In this document: positions 54,052 to 63,432 of the stretch, piece by piece
How positions within the stretch are numbered: position 1 is the first letter of the stretch
Layout: each line of letters opens with the position of its first letter
Assembly: GCF_000620105.1 (NCBI RefSeq)
Contig: NZ_JHVK01000014.1
Location: forward strand, 1 to 64,000
Reading direction: 5' to 3'
Length of the DNA stretch: 64,000 nt
Origin: Microvirgula aerodenitrificans DSM 15089
Lineage (GTDB): Bacteria > Pseudomonadota > Gammaproteobacteria > Burkholderiales > Aquaspirillaceae
Translations under genes and position numbers: made by a program
The notes under the pieces: generated by a model
Databases searched by the model: none
The model's input: the letters and a program-made list of their open reading frames with translations, nothing else
What the model was told of the DNA's origin: nothing

Positions 54052-55416
54052 ATGACCACCGCACGCCAGCAGGCCGAAACGCTGTTCCACACCGGCAACC
54101 AGCAGATGGAGACAGGCGACGATGCCGGGGCCGAGCGCAGCTTTCTGCTGGCGCTGGCGCAGGACCCCGGGCTGGCCGAGGCGCATGCGAACCTGGCCTA
54201 TCTGCACGAGCGGGCCGGCGATGCGGCAGCAGCCGAAGCCCGCTACCGGCGCGCCCTCGCCCTCAGCCCCGACTGCCTGCAGATCGCGCTGAACCTGGGC
54301 AGCCTGCTGCTGGACGGCAAGCGCTTTGCCGAGGCGGAAGCCATCGGCCGGCAGGCGCTGCAGATCGCACCGGGCGAACCGGCGGCGTGGTCGAATCTGG
54401 GCGTGCTGCTGGCCTGCATGAAGCGGGAAGACGAGGCCGAGCAGTGCTATCGCATCGCACTGGCGCTGGATGACGGCTATGACAAGGCGCGCTTCAACCT
54501 CAGCTACATCCTGCTGCGCCAGGGCCGCTTCGACGAGGGCTGGCGCTGTCTGGAGGCACGCAACTGGTACGAGTACCTGAACCGGCATTTCACCTTCCCG
54601 CGCTGGCGCGGCGAAGCACTGACCGGCAAGTCACTGGTCATCACCATCGAGGCCGGCCACGGCGACATGATCCAGCTCTGCCGCTACGCAGCGGTGCTGA
54701 AATCCCGGGGCGCCAGCCGCATCGCCATCATCTGCCACCCCGGCCTGACCACTCTGTTCCGCAGCCTGCAGGACGTCGACGCGGTGTTTTCCATCACCGG
54801 CGAGCTGCCGAGCAACGGCTGGGACTACTGGTCGCCGCCGCTCAGCCTGCCGCGGCATTGCCGGACCGACCTGGACAGCATCCCGGCCCGCATTCCGTAT
54901 CTGGCTGCCGATCCGGCCCGCATCGAAGTCTGGTCACGGCGGCTGTCGACCACCGCACGCCGCGTCGGTCTGGTGTGGAAAGGCAGCCCGGGCTTCGAGA
55001 ACGACGCCGACCGCTCGCTGCCGTCCGTCGCCCTGCTGGCGCCGCTGGCCTCTGTGCCCGGCATCCAGTTTGTCAGCCTGCAGAAAGGCCGTGGCGAAGA
55101 CGAGATCGCCGGCGCCCCGCTGCCGCTGCTGCCGCTTGGCGGCGAGCTGCAGGACTTTGCCGAAACCGCAGCCGTGGTGTCGGCGCTGGACCTGGTGATC
55201 AGCGTCGACACCGCCGTCGCCCACCTGGCCGGCGCGCTGGGCAAACCGTGCTGGCTGCTGTTGCCGGACTACCGCACCGACTGGCGCTGGCTGACCGAAC
55301 GCACGGACACGCCGTGGTACCCGACCCTGCGCCTGTTCCGCCAGCCGCCAAGGGGCGGCTGGGAACCGGTGATGGCAAGGGTCGAGCAGGCGCTGCGGGA
55401 GTGGGTGGCGGGTTGA
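54052..55416 (+). CDS. TPR protein with glycosyltransferase-9-like C-terminal domain
   Basis: 454 residues from the ATG at 54052 (MTTARQQAETL); an upstream in-frame ATG at 53884 would add unlikely codons. N-terminal TPR repeats (about 5-175: AHANLAYLHERAGDAAAAEARYRRAL, ALNLGSLLLDGKRFAEAEAIGRQAL, AWSNLGVLLACMKREDEAEQ in parts) carry A/P motif helices. The C-terminal half (~195-454) resembles ADP-heptose:LPS or GT9-type transferases: VITIEAGHGDMIQLCRY, RVGLVWKGSPGFENDADRS, DLVISVDTAVAHLAGALGKPCWLLLPD. Such TPR-GT9 proteins may glycosylate proteins or surface polymers; the acceptor is unknown. Confidence 0.8.
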   Translation: MTTARQQAETLFHTGNQQMETGDDAGAERSFLLALAQDPGLAEAHANLAYLHERAGDAAAAEARYRRALALSPDCLQIALNLGSLLLDGKRFAEAEAIGRQALQIAPGEPAAWSNLGVLLACMKREDEAEQCYRIALALDDGYDKARFNLSYILLRQGRFDEGWRCLEARNWYEYLNRHFTFPRWRGEALTGKSLVITIEAGHGDMIQLCRYAAVLKSRGASRIAIICHPGLTTLFRSLQDVDAVFSITGELPSNGWDYWSPPLSLPRHCRTDLDSIPARIPYLAADPARIEVWSRRLSTTARRVGLVWKGSPGFENDADRSLPSVALLAPLASVPGIQFVSLQKGRGEDEIAGAPLPLLPLGGELQDFAETAAVVSALDLVISVDTAVAHLAGALGKPCWLLLPDYRTDWRWLTERTDTPWYPTLRLFRQPPRGGWEPVMARVEQALREWVAG

Positions 55417-55429
55417 GCGCTGAATGGAA

Positions 55430-55451
55430 AAAGAGCGCCGAAGCGCTCTTT
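55430..55451. terminator. Bidirectional hairpin between convergent genes
   Basis: AAAGAGCGC (55430-55438) pairs with GCGCTCTTT (55443-55451), loop CGAA. It is flanked by A- and T-runs, so it can serve the TPR-GT gene and the convergent CsgG-like gene. Confidence 0.85.
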
Positions 55452-55481
55452 CCTGTTCTGCAAGTCCATCCGGCTAGCGGA

Positions 55482-56819
55482 TTACCACTTGTCCTTGTCG
55501 CCGGCAAACACGTTTTCGGCCTTGTGCGGCTTCTTCGCGACGGCTTTCTTCTCCGTGCCGTTACCGGTCCCGGCGGCAGCGGCTGCCTTCGGTTCCGGTG
55601 CCAGATCACGCAGTTGCAGCCCGCCGGGCGGGATCTGTTCCAGCGGCATGCGCACGTTTTCCAGATGGCCCTGCGACATGGTCGGTGTGACCTTGTCGAT
55701 CACCACTTCGCAGCAGTCATACTCGGTCCGGCCCAGCGATTGCCCGGTCTGCGGGTCCTTGATCTCCTGACCCAGCGAGACCAGCGCATAGCGGGCGCCT
55801 TCGCGCACCGACTGGCCGCCCTGGCTGAGGATTACCCGGTTGCCTTCGCGCGAAGCGACGGTAATCGGGAAGGTCCGCACCAGGATGGCGCTGACCACCC
55901 GTTCGACCATCTGGCTTTCCATGCTCTGGCGAACCGGATCGGCGCCGCTGGCATTCAGCCGGCCGACATCGCCCTTCAGCATGCTGGACAGCTGCACCTG
56001 ACGGCTGGCGACGTTGATCACCCGCTGCGACAGGGCCCAGTTGCCCGAGTCCTTGCCATAGGAGAACGCGTTCAGCTGACCGGTCCAGACCAGATCGGCG
56101 CTGATGGCCTGGCTCATCTTCGAGCGCTCCGCCGACGGCGTCTGCCCGGAACCGATCATTTCCAGTTCCTGCTGCACGTCGTCGGTCAGATCGCGTTCGA
56201 GCACGGTAAAGCGACCGGTATTGGTCAGCGCGTTGAGGATCTGCTGACGGACTTCACTCGCGACCCTGGCCGACGGCACCGGCTGGCCGGCCACCTGGAA
56301 CGACGCGCTGTCGACATGCACCGGGCCGACCACGATGCGCAGGCGGTTGCTGCTGGCCGGCGCGGTGAACTTGGCGATGGTCGCCTCGATCTGCGCGCTG
56401 TAGCTCTTGCCCATCAGGCCGGGCTCTTCGAGCTTGACCAGCTTGAAGCCGGTCACCACGCCGCCGGACTGCTGGCTGACGTACTCGGCGAACGCGTGCG
56501 CGCTGAGCTGCTCGGCATCCTTGCCGCTGGCCACGCTGAGCACGGCCTTGACCTGCTCCGAGCTCATGTCCATCGACACGCCGTTGACCTGGCGGATCGC
56601 CAGTTTCAGCGCTTCCTCGACCGCTTCGGCCGGGCTTGCGCCCAGGCCGGTGGCGGTGGTGGTCACACTGCCCACCTTGCCGGCATCCGGCATCGGCTGC
56701 GCCGCGCTGCCCTGGGCAGACGGGGAGGCGGTCGCCTTGTCGGCGGCCTCCTCTTTCGGCGAGCAGGCCAGCAGACCCAGCATCAGGCTGCTGGCACCGA
56801 TCACGCGTAGCAATTTCAT
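55482..56819 (-). CDS. CsgG/HfaB-like lipoprotein
   Basis: 445 residues. The N-terminus MKLLRVIGASSLMLGLLACSP has a lipobox LLAC, lipidated Cys19. Residues ~50-130 form a repeated alpha-beta unit (ATGLGASPAEAVEEALKLAIRQVNGV) seen in several exported CsgG-related proteins. Residues ~160-300 resemble CsgG/HfaB (RIVVGPVHVDSAS, LNALTNTGRFTVLERD, VWTGQLNAFSYG, RVINVASRQVQLS). CsgG forms an outer-membrane export channel for curli, and HfaB anchors holdfast. The C-terminus is a low-complexity Ala/Lys tail (EKKAVAKKPHKA). It is the last of four exported-protein genes; the others are upstream on the same strand. Confidence 0.7.
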   Translation of the reverse strand: MKLLRVIGASSLMLGLLACSPKEEAADKATASPSAQGSAAQPMPDAGKVGSVTTTATGLGASPAEAVEEALKLAIRQVNGVSMDMSSEQVKAVLSVASGKDAEQLSAHAFAEYVSQQSGGVVTGFKLVKLEEPGLMGKSYSAQIEATIAKFTAPASSNRLRIVVGPVHVDSASFQVAGQPVPSARVASEVRQQILNALTNTGRFTVLERDLTDDVQQELEMIGSGQTPSAERSKMSQAISADLVWTGQLNAFSYGKDSGNWALSQRVINVASRQVQLSSMLKGDVGRLNASGADPVRQSMESQMVERVVSAILVRTFPITVASREGNRVILSQGGQSVREGARYALVSLGQEIKDPQTGQSLGRTEYDCCEVVIDKVTPTMSQGHLENVRMPLEQIPPGGLQLRDLAPEPKAAAAAGTGNGTEKKAVAKKPHKAENVFAGDKDKW

Positions 56820-56845
56820 TCAGCCTCCCCTGTCAGTCGCAGTGA

Positions 56846-57487
56846 TTACAGTGCCTTGGTGGCATCCTTGGGCACCGGGATGTCATTGCTCTTGGCGAAG
56901 CTGATAGCCTGGTTCAGGGTGTTGTACAGATTCTTGCTGTTGCCCGGGAAGCTGGTGATGATGTACGAACCCGAGCTGAGCTTCGGCAGGTCCATCGGCG
57001 ATGCGCTGCTCAGTGCCGACTTGAAGCCGTCGAACTGCTTGGCCATGCCGGCATACTTCAGCAGGCCCAGACCCAGCGAGCCCATGCCTTCGGCGTAGGT
57101 CTTCTTGGCCTGCGCGTCCAGGGTCACGCCCTGTGCCTGCTGGCCTTCGCTGATTGCCTTGGCAACCTTGCTCTGCACCGAGTCGGCCTTGGCCAGGTTG
57201 TCCTTGGTCGCGCCCGAGGTCAGCGCATCGGCTTCGGCCTTGGCCAGGGCGGCGGCATCCTTCGCACCGAGTGCCAGGGCCATCTTCGACTGGGCCATCA
57301 GCACTTCCTTGTTGGCGGCAACGTACAGCTCGACCAGCTTGGTCTGCTGGCCGATCAGGTCGCCACCGCTGCTGCTGCTGCTGCCGCCGAGGCTGGCAGC
57401 GCCCTTGACGGCGTCGAACATGCCGGCGTGGCTGAGCGGGGCCAGGGCGGCAGCGGCCACGGCGAGGACGATAAGGGATTTGCGCAT
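56846..57487 (-). CDS. Hypothetical exported protein of the CsgG-like operon
   Basis: 213 residues with a signal peptide (MRKSLIVLAVAAAALAPLSHAG, cleavage near 21). A Gly/Ser-rich linker (GGSSSSSGGD) precedes a long helical region (about 45-165, rich in Ala/Lys) and a short tail (SSGSYIITSFPGNSKNLYNTL). No family is recognised. The composition resembles a coiled-coil periplasmic adaptor. It is 26 bases upstream of the CsgG-like gene and certainly in the same operon. Confidence 0.75.
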   Translation of the reverse strand: MRKSLIVLAVAAAALAPLSHAGMFDAVKGAASLGGSSSSSGGDLIGQQTKLVELYVAANKEVLMAQSKMALALGAKDAAALAKAEADALTSGATKDNLAKADSVQSKVAKAISEGQQAQGVTLDAQAKKTYAEGMGSLGLGLLKYAGMAKQFDGFKSALSSASPMDLPKLSSGSYIITSFPGNSKNLYNTLNQAISFAKSNDIPVPKDATKAL

Positions 57488-57541
57488 GATCGAATCACTC
57501 CTGAGTAAGGTCGGGTAAAACTATTTGATGAATTCGGTGTT

Positions 57542-58606
57542 TCAGCGGAGACCGGCGTTGGTCATCTGGCTCAGCAGCTCGCGCGCCACGGTATCGGCGG
57601 CTTTTTTCAGCGCGTTGACCTGGGCTTCTTCCTCGGTCGGGCCGAGGCCGGCGACCTGGATCGGGCCGACTTCGGCGCGGGTTTCCGGGATGGTGTCGCT
57701 GGCGTCCAGCAGCTTGCCGGTGGCAGCGACCGACACCCGGTACATGCCGGTGGCCGGATCGGTGTCGGGCAGGCGCACGTCCAGCGTGCCGTAGGCGATG
57801 TACGGCACCTGGGCGTTCTGCAGGCCGGCGGCCACGTCACGTTCGGTCTGCGGTTGCAGGTCGTTGCCGGACTTGAAGTCGGTTTCGACTGCCTTGATCT
57901 TCAGCTTGCCCTTGCTGTACGGCTCCAGGTAGGCAGCGTCGACCACCTTGTAGCCGGCACCGGCGAACACGCCGTTGAACACGCTTTTCAGATAGTTGCT
58001 CGGGAAGATCGCGTAGGTCTTTCTGGTTGCCTTGCGCGTGGTGCTGCCGCCGGTTTCCACCGAGGCCCGGTACTGGGCCGAATTGCGGGTGGCGCGACCC
58101 TGTTCCTTGATCTCGGCGGTCGCGTATTCACGGTTGGCGAAGCTCTGCGCGGTATCGGTCTGACGCGACACGAAGATGAAGGTCAGCTTGGACTTCTGCC
58201 CGCCGCCGTTCTGCGCCACGGCCGAGCCGGCCTTCACTGCATTGTTCAGTTGCGACACATTCAGCGTGGCGCGCACGGTCACGGTGTACTGGCCCATGTC
58301 CGGACGGTCTTCCTCGCTGAGGATGGCGGTTTCCAACACATAGCGTTCCGGATCGGCCTGCACCTTGTCGCGGATGGCGTCCAGGTTCTGCGACTGGGCG
58401 TCGCCGGCTTCGGCGTAGTACTTCTCCACCGCCCGCAGCTGGGCCTGCAGCACTGCGCGGGCCTTGACCTCGGGGGTGACCTTGCGGCCGAACAGCGAGC
58501 TTTCGTATTTGACAGTGGCCTGGCCCTTGGCCGTCGCCGTGGCCGCCATGGCCTGGATTCCGGTCAGCAACATCAGGCTGACGAGAAGGAAACGAATCAT
58601 TTGCAT
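57542..58606 (-). CDS. Hypothetical exported protein, FlgT/LPP20-like N-terminal segment
   Basis: 354 residues with a signal peptide (MQMIRFLLVSLMLLTGIQAMA). The first ~110 residues (TAKGQATVKYESSLFGRKVT, ARAVLQAQLRAVEKYYAEAG, QYTVTVRATLNVSQL) look like the alpha/beta repeats of FlgT/LPP20-like exported proteins. The rest carries alternating beta strands (LTFIFVSRQTDTAQ, YGTLDVRLPDTDPATG, VSVAATGKLLDASDTIPE). Its start overlaps the end of the preceding gene by 10 bases (58597-58606). No function can be stated. Confidence 0.7.
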   Translation of the reverse strand: MQMIRFLLVSLMLLTGIQAMAATATAKGQATVKYESSLFGRKVTPEVKARAVLQAQLRAVEKYYAEAGDAQSQNLDAIRDKVQADPERYVLETAILSEEDRPDMGQYTVTVRATLNVSQLNNAVKAGSAVAQNGGGQKSKLTFIFVSRQTDTAQSFANREYATAEIKEQGRATRNSAQYRASVETGGSTTRKATRKTYAIFPSNYLKSVFNGVFAGAGYKVVDAAYLEPYSKGKLKIKAVETDFKSGNDLQPQTERDVAAGLQNAQVPYIAYGTLDVRLPDTDPATGMYRVSVAATGKLLDASDTIPETRAEVGPIQVAGLGPTEEEAQVNALKKAADTVARELLSQMTNAGLR

Positions 58607-59763
58607 GATTTCAGAAGCTCCTGGGTCGAAGTGATCTGTTTATTGATGCCCGAGGTGTCGGTCGCCGAGCTCAGCCAGTCGGTCCTGTTGCCGGCCAGGT
58701 TGTCGGAAAGCTTGGCGAACAGCCCCTTGATGGCATCGTGGTAGGCGGGGAAGTCGTCGACGCTGCTCTGTGTCACCGGCACCAGCTTGACTTCACCGTT
58801 CTTGAAATCGGCGTTCAGGTAATGCTTGCCGGATACCGGCTCCTGGATGTCGACATGGGCGTAGGCGCCATAGATGTAGCTGGCGCCGGCAGCGGATTCG
58901 CCGCTCTTGATCTTGCGGAAGCGCGGCACGTCCAGCGCGATGGTGTAATCGGCCTCGGGCAGCTTGAGCATGAACACCTCGCCGTCGGAGATGCGCATCG
59001 ACATCACGTTGCCGATTGCATAACCCTTCGAGTACGGCAGCAGTGGCACGCCGGTCTTGCTCGACAGGTTTTCCGCAAACAGATCGGCCAGCCAGGTCTC
59101 GGCGGCGCCAGGGTTGCGGGTCAGCATCTCGGGCAGCACGGCGCGCGCCTCGTCCGACAGCTTGACCTGGCCAACCTGCAGATAGCGCGGCACATGCTCG
59201 GGAATGGTGGCCGCGCCGACAATGTCGACAAAGCGGTTCAGGATGCCCGGCTTGCCCTGGTCGCCGTAGTACAGCGTGCTGAAGCGCGCCTGCATTTCGG
59301 CATTGCCCGGCATGTGGTCGATCACGTCGAGGTGGGTGAAACTGAACGGATAGGCGCGCAGCACCGACATGGTCTTGAAGTCGAAGAACATCGCCTGGGC
59401 GCGAACCTGGGTCAGCAGTTTCGCCACTGAGCCGAAGCGTTCCGCCGATACCGTTTCCCCGGTGATCAGCAGTGCGACGACGATGGCCTGATCCTGGCCT
59501 TTCAGCGAGGTCAGGCCGGTCTGGTTCAGTTCAAAGTGCGCCGGCTTGCTGCTGGCCAGCGCCGACGACAATTGCGCGTTCAGCGTCAGGCCGGCAGCCG
59601 TCCGGGATTTCTCCAGCTTCAGGCTGTGCGGAAAGCGCTGCGGAATGGATTTGCTGTCGCCGGAATAGGCAATGCCGGCAAAGGTGACAGTAGCGGCGGA
59701 GGCTGTGGTGGCCAGACAGAGCAGGACCACGACCGAGCAACTCGACAGGATTTTCTTGATCAC
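58597..59763 (-). CDS. Hypothetical exported protein, first gene of the CsgG-like operon
   Basis: 388 residues with a signal peptide (MIKKILSSCSVVVLLCLATTASA, cleavage near 23). Mature part has beta strands and a central helical region: TVTFAGIAYSGDSKSIPQRF, IVVALLITGETVSAERFG, MSMRISDGEVFMLKLPEADYTIALDV, and KHYLNADFKNGEVKLVPV. The C-terminus ends in Cys-Lys. Not recognised. AT-rich sequence at 59850-59940 is the likely promoter. Confidence 0.7.
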   Translation of the reverse strand: MIKKILSSCSVVVLLCLATTASAATVTFAGIAYSGDSKSIPQRFPHSLKLEKSRTAAGLTLNAQLSSALASSKPAHFELNQTGLTSLKGQDQAIVVALLITGETVSAERFGSVAKLLTQVRAQAMFFDFKTMSVLRAYPFSFTHLDVIDHMPGNAEMQARFSTLYYGDQGKPGILNRFVDIVGAATIPEHVPRYLQVGQVKLSDEARAVLPEMLTRNPGAAETWLADLFAENLSSKTGVPLLPYSKGYAIGNVMSMRISDGEVFMLKLPEADYTIALDVPRFRKIKSGESAAGASYIYGAYAHVDIQEPVSGKHYLNADFKNGEVKLVPVTQSSVDDFPAYHDAIKGLFAKLSDNLAGNRTDWLSSATDTSGINKQITSTQELLKSCK

Positions 59764-60009
59764 GGAATGGGAACCCAGGTGGCGATACCGGACACGCAGT
59801 CCGGAACCCCGGGCTGTTGCCGGTCGACGTCAGTGACATCAGATCAGCAACAATGACAATATGCTGAAACGGCTATTGTTAATTTTCCAGCGCGATAATG
59901 TACATGAATGTCATGATTTTCGCCCGGATTTTTATCGCAATTGAATGATGTCCAGCATGGCCCCCGCCTGCGCAGCCTCTGCGACGCGGGCGGGGGGTGC
60001 AGCCCGGAT
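59764..60009. other. Regulatory gap between sbcC end and the exported operon
   Basis: About 246 bases. The sbcC-side half is GC-rich; 59850-59940 is AT-rich and contains GATAAT and TGTACATGAATGTCATG. No certain promoter is assigned; it must hold the promoter of the operon starting at 59763. Confidence 0.4.
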
Positions 60010-63000
60010 TCACTGGCTGATGCTGAGGGTCGACACGCCGACGCCATTGCCCTTGCCGATGCGGATCTGCACCGGAATGCGTTCCTTCATCGCCTCGACA
60101 TGGCTGATGACGCCGATCATCTTGCCGCTCGCATTCAGGCTGTCGAGCGCATCCAGCGCGATCTCCAGCGTCTCGCCATCCAGCGTGCCGAAGCCCTCGT
60201 CGAGGAACAGCGAATCGATCGAGGTCTTGTGGCTGACCAGATCGGACAGCGCCAGCGCCAGCGCCAGGCTGACCAGAAAACTCTCGCCACCGGACAGCGT
60301 GCGCGTATCGCGGGCCACATCGCCCTGCCAGGTATCGACTATCTCCAGCTCCAGCTCGCCACCGTGCCGGCGCCGCAGCTGGTAGCGACCGTGCAGCCGC
60401 AACAGTTGCCGGTTGGCCAGATGAACCAGATGATCCAGCGTCAGCCCCTGGGCAAACTTGCGGTACTTGTCGCCGCGGGCCGAGCCGATCAGGCCATCCA
60501 GTCGCTGCCACAGGTCGACGTCGTCGGCCTGGGCGTCGATCTGCGCCAGCAGCGCCTGCTGACTGGCCCGGCGTTCGTCGTCTGCCGCCAGCAGTGCGCG
60601 AATCTCCCCCTGCCGCTGCGCGACGGCGCGGCGCTGTTCGGCCAGCGTGGCCAGTTGCTGTTCCAGCGCCTCGCGGGTCAGTGCCGTAGGCGGCGCGGCG
60701 TTCAGCGCATCGAGCGCCTGCTGTGCGGCCTGCAGCAGGGTGTCGGCTTCCAGCCGCTCCTGCTCCAGCCGCGACTTGATGTCCTGCAGGCGCTGGCGCT
60801 GGTCATCGTCCAGCAGCGCCGCGCGGAAGGCGGCGGCATCGTCGAACGGGCTGGCCGCCAGCGCCAGTCGCCAGCCGGTATCGGCGCCGGCGACCTGCCG
60901 CTGGTGGGCAATCAGGTCGGCGTCCAGTTGCTGCTGCCGGCCATGCAATTGCGCCAGCGTCTGCTGTGCGTCGTCGATACCGGCCACGCAGCGGGCCAGA
61001 TCGGCAGCCGGATCGGCCACCTCAGGCAGCGGGACGGCCTCCCCCATGCCGAGGGCGTGCCAGCGCTGCTGCCAGTCCTGCGCCTGCCGGGCAGCGGCCT
61101 CCGCCAGCGGCTGTTGCCGCAACAGCGCGTCTTTCAGCACCTGCAGGCGTTCCTGCCCCTGCTGCCACTGCGCCCATTCGGCCTCGCGACCGGCCAGCCA
61201 TGCCGCACTGTCGGCCGGTAGCGCGTGGCCGAAGCCGGCCAGCGTTTCCGCCAGTGCAGCCTGCTGGGCCTCCGCTTCCTGACGGCACCCGGCCAGTTGT
61301 TGCCGCAATTCGTCATCCTGCTTGTCACCGGCGGCCAGCGCCTGCTGCGACAGTGCCAACTGCTGCTGCAAGCCGGCCAGTGCCTGCGCCTGGCGATGAC
61401 AGTCCTGGCGGGCGGCGGTCAGGGCAGCTTCGGCACGGTCGAGTTCGCTGACAGCGGCGGCAGCGGCAGTCAGCGCGTCCTGCTGCCGCTGGCTGCGGGC
61501 CTGCAGCGCGGCCGCATCCAGCCAGTCGTCGTCGCCCAGTTCCCATGCCGCGGCAGCGGCCTGCCAGCCGGCGGCCAGCGCATCGGCATCACGCACGGCC
61601 TGTGCCTGCTGGATCTCCAGCTGTTCCAGCTGTGTCGCCAGCCGGCTGATGCGTCCGGTCAGCGCCTGCCCGCGTTCGCGCAGCGCTTCCAGTTCGGTGC
61701 GCTTCTGCGCCAGAGTCAGCCGGGTCTGCGACGGATCGATGGCGTGATAGGCGGCAATGGACGGGTGTTCATGCGCCCCGCACAGCGGGCAGGCGTCCCC
61801 GGGACGCAGGCCGGTACGCAGCACTTCCAGACTCTGGATGCGCTGCTCCTGCTCCAGCAGCGCTTCCTTGTCCGTGATCTGCTCCTGCACATTCTTGTAC
61901 GCCAGCCGCAGCGCGCGGCGTTCGTCGTCGAGCTGCCGGTGTTCCTGCTGCAGTTGCGTCTGCTGCTCCTGCCATTGCCGTTGCTGCGCGGCCAGCTTGC
62001 GCCGCTGTGCCGCAGTGGCTGTCAGCTGTTCGAGCGCATGCACACCCTGCTGCTGCCGCTGCCAGTCGGCACGCAGCATGGCGGCATCCTTGCCGGCCAG
62101 TACGGCAAGGCGATGCGCCCCGGCCCGGGTGTCGGCATCGCGGGCAGCCGTCAGCGCCAGACCGGCCTGCGCACATTGCGCCTGCTGGCGCTCAATGTCC
62201 TGCGCCAGCGCCTGCTGCCGCGCAGCCAGTTCGTCCCGTGCGGTCTGCAGCCGGTCATGTTCCGTCTGCAGCCGGGCCAGCGCGGCGAACTGACCGCGCC
62301 AGCCGCCCAGTTGCTCGCCCAGCCGCGCATGCTGCGGATGGGCGGCCAGCGTCAGCTCCAGCGCCTGCCGCTGCTGCGTGATGGTCTCCAGCCGCTCGCG
62401 TTCGGCAGCGGCGAGCTGCGCTGCCCGCGACCGCGCCCGGCCATGCAGGTCGAGCCGTTGCCGTTCGCTGTCCTCACGCTGGCCGGCCAGGGCCGCCAGA
62501 TCATCGCGGGTACGCTGCCGCGCGGCTTCGGCCTGGGCCAGCGCGGCCGCCAGCGGCCGCAACGCGTCGGCCGGCCCGGCTGCCGCCAGTCGTGCCAGGT
62601 CGGCGCCGGCGTCACGCCAGGCAGCTTCCGCAGCCTGACGACGCGCGGCAGCGGCATCCCGGGTCTGTTCGGCCTGGACCAGGTCGGCGCACCATTGCCA
62701 GTGCGCCTGCACCGTCGCCGCTTCGGCCGCCAGCACCGTGTCACGTTCGCCCAGCGCTGCGGTTTCGGCCTGCAGCGCGGCGCGGGCCTCGTCACCGAGC
62801 AGGTCGACACCGTCGGCGCGCGCACGCAGCTGCTCCAGCGCCAGCCGGGCGTCACGGGTCCGCTCGAACACCCGCTGCGAAATCTGCCCGTAGATGTCGG
62901 TGCCGGTCAGTTCTTCCAGCAGCTCGGCGCGTTCGTTGGCACTGGCGTTCAGAAACGCGGCAAAGCCGCCCTGCGCCAGCAACATCGATTTGGTGAAGCG

Positions 63001-63432
63001 GCCGAAGTCCAGTCCGGTAATGGCTTCGATCCGCTTGAGCTTGTCATTGATATGCGTGGTCAGGATGGTGCCGTCGCCATCGGCCAGCTCCACCCGTGGC
63101 GACTGCAGCGCCCCGTCGGCGCGGTCGCGCGAGCGGCGCTGGCTCCAGAATGCGCGATAGCGGGCACCCTTGACCTCGAATTCGACCTCGGCCAGGCAGT
63201 CGGCGGTATGCCGGGTCATCAGTTCATTGCTGCCGGCCGACACGGTGTCGAGACGCGGGGTCTTGTGATACAGCGCCAGGCACAGCGCATCGAGCAGTGT
63301 GGTCTTGCCGGCGCCGGTCGGTCCGGTAATGGCGAACAGGCCGTTGTCGCGGAACGGCTCGGCACTGAAGTCGATAAACCATTCGCCCTTCAGCGAGTTC
63401 AGGTTCTTCAGCCGCAGGGTCAGGATCTTCAT
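60010..63432 (-). CDS. sbcC: SbcC nuclease subunit (SMC-like ATPase)
   Basis: 1140 residues. With SbcD it cleaves DNA hairpins and processes double-strand ends (Rad50/Mre11-like, cytoplasm). Walker [10 protein letters not shown] (37-45), [16 protein letters not shown] near 150 (Q-loop), two long coiled coils (about 180-500 and 600-1000, rich in Ala/Gln/Arg), the zinc hook C548-P-L-C551, then signature [16 protein letters not shown] (~1046) and Walker [14 protein letters not shown] (~1078). Length is close to E. coli SbcC (1048). Start overlaps the sbcD stop by ATGA (63429-63432), so SbcD is translated first. Confidence 0.97.
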   Translation of the reverse strand: MKILTLRLKNLNSLKGEWFIDFSAEPFRDNGLFAITGPTGAGKTTLLDALCLALYHKTPRLDTVSAGSNELMTRHTADCLAEVEFEVKGARYRAFWSQRRSRDRADGALQSPRVELADGDGTILTTHINDKLKRIEAITGLDFGRFTKSMLLAQGGFAAFLNASANERAELLEELTGTDIYGQISQRVFERTRDARLALEQLRARADGVDLLGDEARAALQAETAALGERDTVLAAEAATVQAHWQWCADLVQAEQTRDAAAARRQAAEAAWRDAGADLARLAAAGPADALRPLAAALAQAEAARQRTRDDLAALAGQREDSERQRLDLHGRARSRAAQLAAAERERLETITQQRQALELTLAAHPQHARLGEQLGGWRGQFAALARLQTEHDRLQTARDELAARQQALAQDIERQQAQCAQAGLALTAARDADTRAGAHRLAVLAGKDAAMLRADWQRQQQGVHALEQLTATAAQRRKLAAQQRQWQEQQTQLQQEHRQLDDERRALRLAYKNVQEQITDKEALLEQEQRIQSLEVLRTGLRPGDACPLCGAHEHPSIAAYHAIDPSQTRLTLAQKRTELEALRERGQALTGRISRLATQLEQLEIQQAQAVRDADALAAGWQAAAAAWELGDDDWLDAAALQARSQRQQDALTAAAAAVSELDRAEAALTAARQDCHRQAQALAGLQQQLALSQQALAAGDKQDDELRQQLAGCRQEAEAQQAALAETLAGFGHALPADSAAWLAGREAEWAQWQQGQERLQVLKDALLRQQPLAEAAARQAQDWQQRWHALGMGEAVPLPEVADPAADLARCVAGIDDAQQTLAQLHGRQQQLDADLIAHQRQVAGADTGWRLALAASPFDDAAAFRAALLDDDQRQRLQDIKSRLEQERLEADTLLQAAQQALDALNAAPPTALTREALEQQLATLAEQRRAVAQRQGEIRALLAADDERRASQQALLAQIDAQADDVDLWQRLDGLIGSARGDKYRKFAQGLTLDHLVHLANRQLLRLHGRYQLRRRHGGELELEIVDTWQGDVARDTRTLSGGESFLVSLALALALSDLVSHKTSIDSLFLDEGFGTLDGETLEIALDALDSLNASGKMIGVISHVEAMKERIPVQIRIGKGNGVGVSTLSISQ

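Noticed and set aside
57100-57480. Reverse-strand frame opposite the 213-residue exported protein
   Set aside because: No start signal and low-complexity Ser/Ala/Arg composition; the minus-strand gene has a clear signal peptide.
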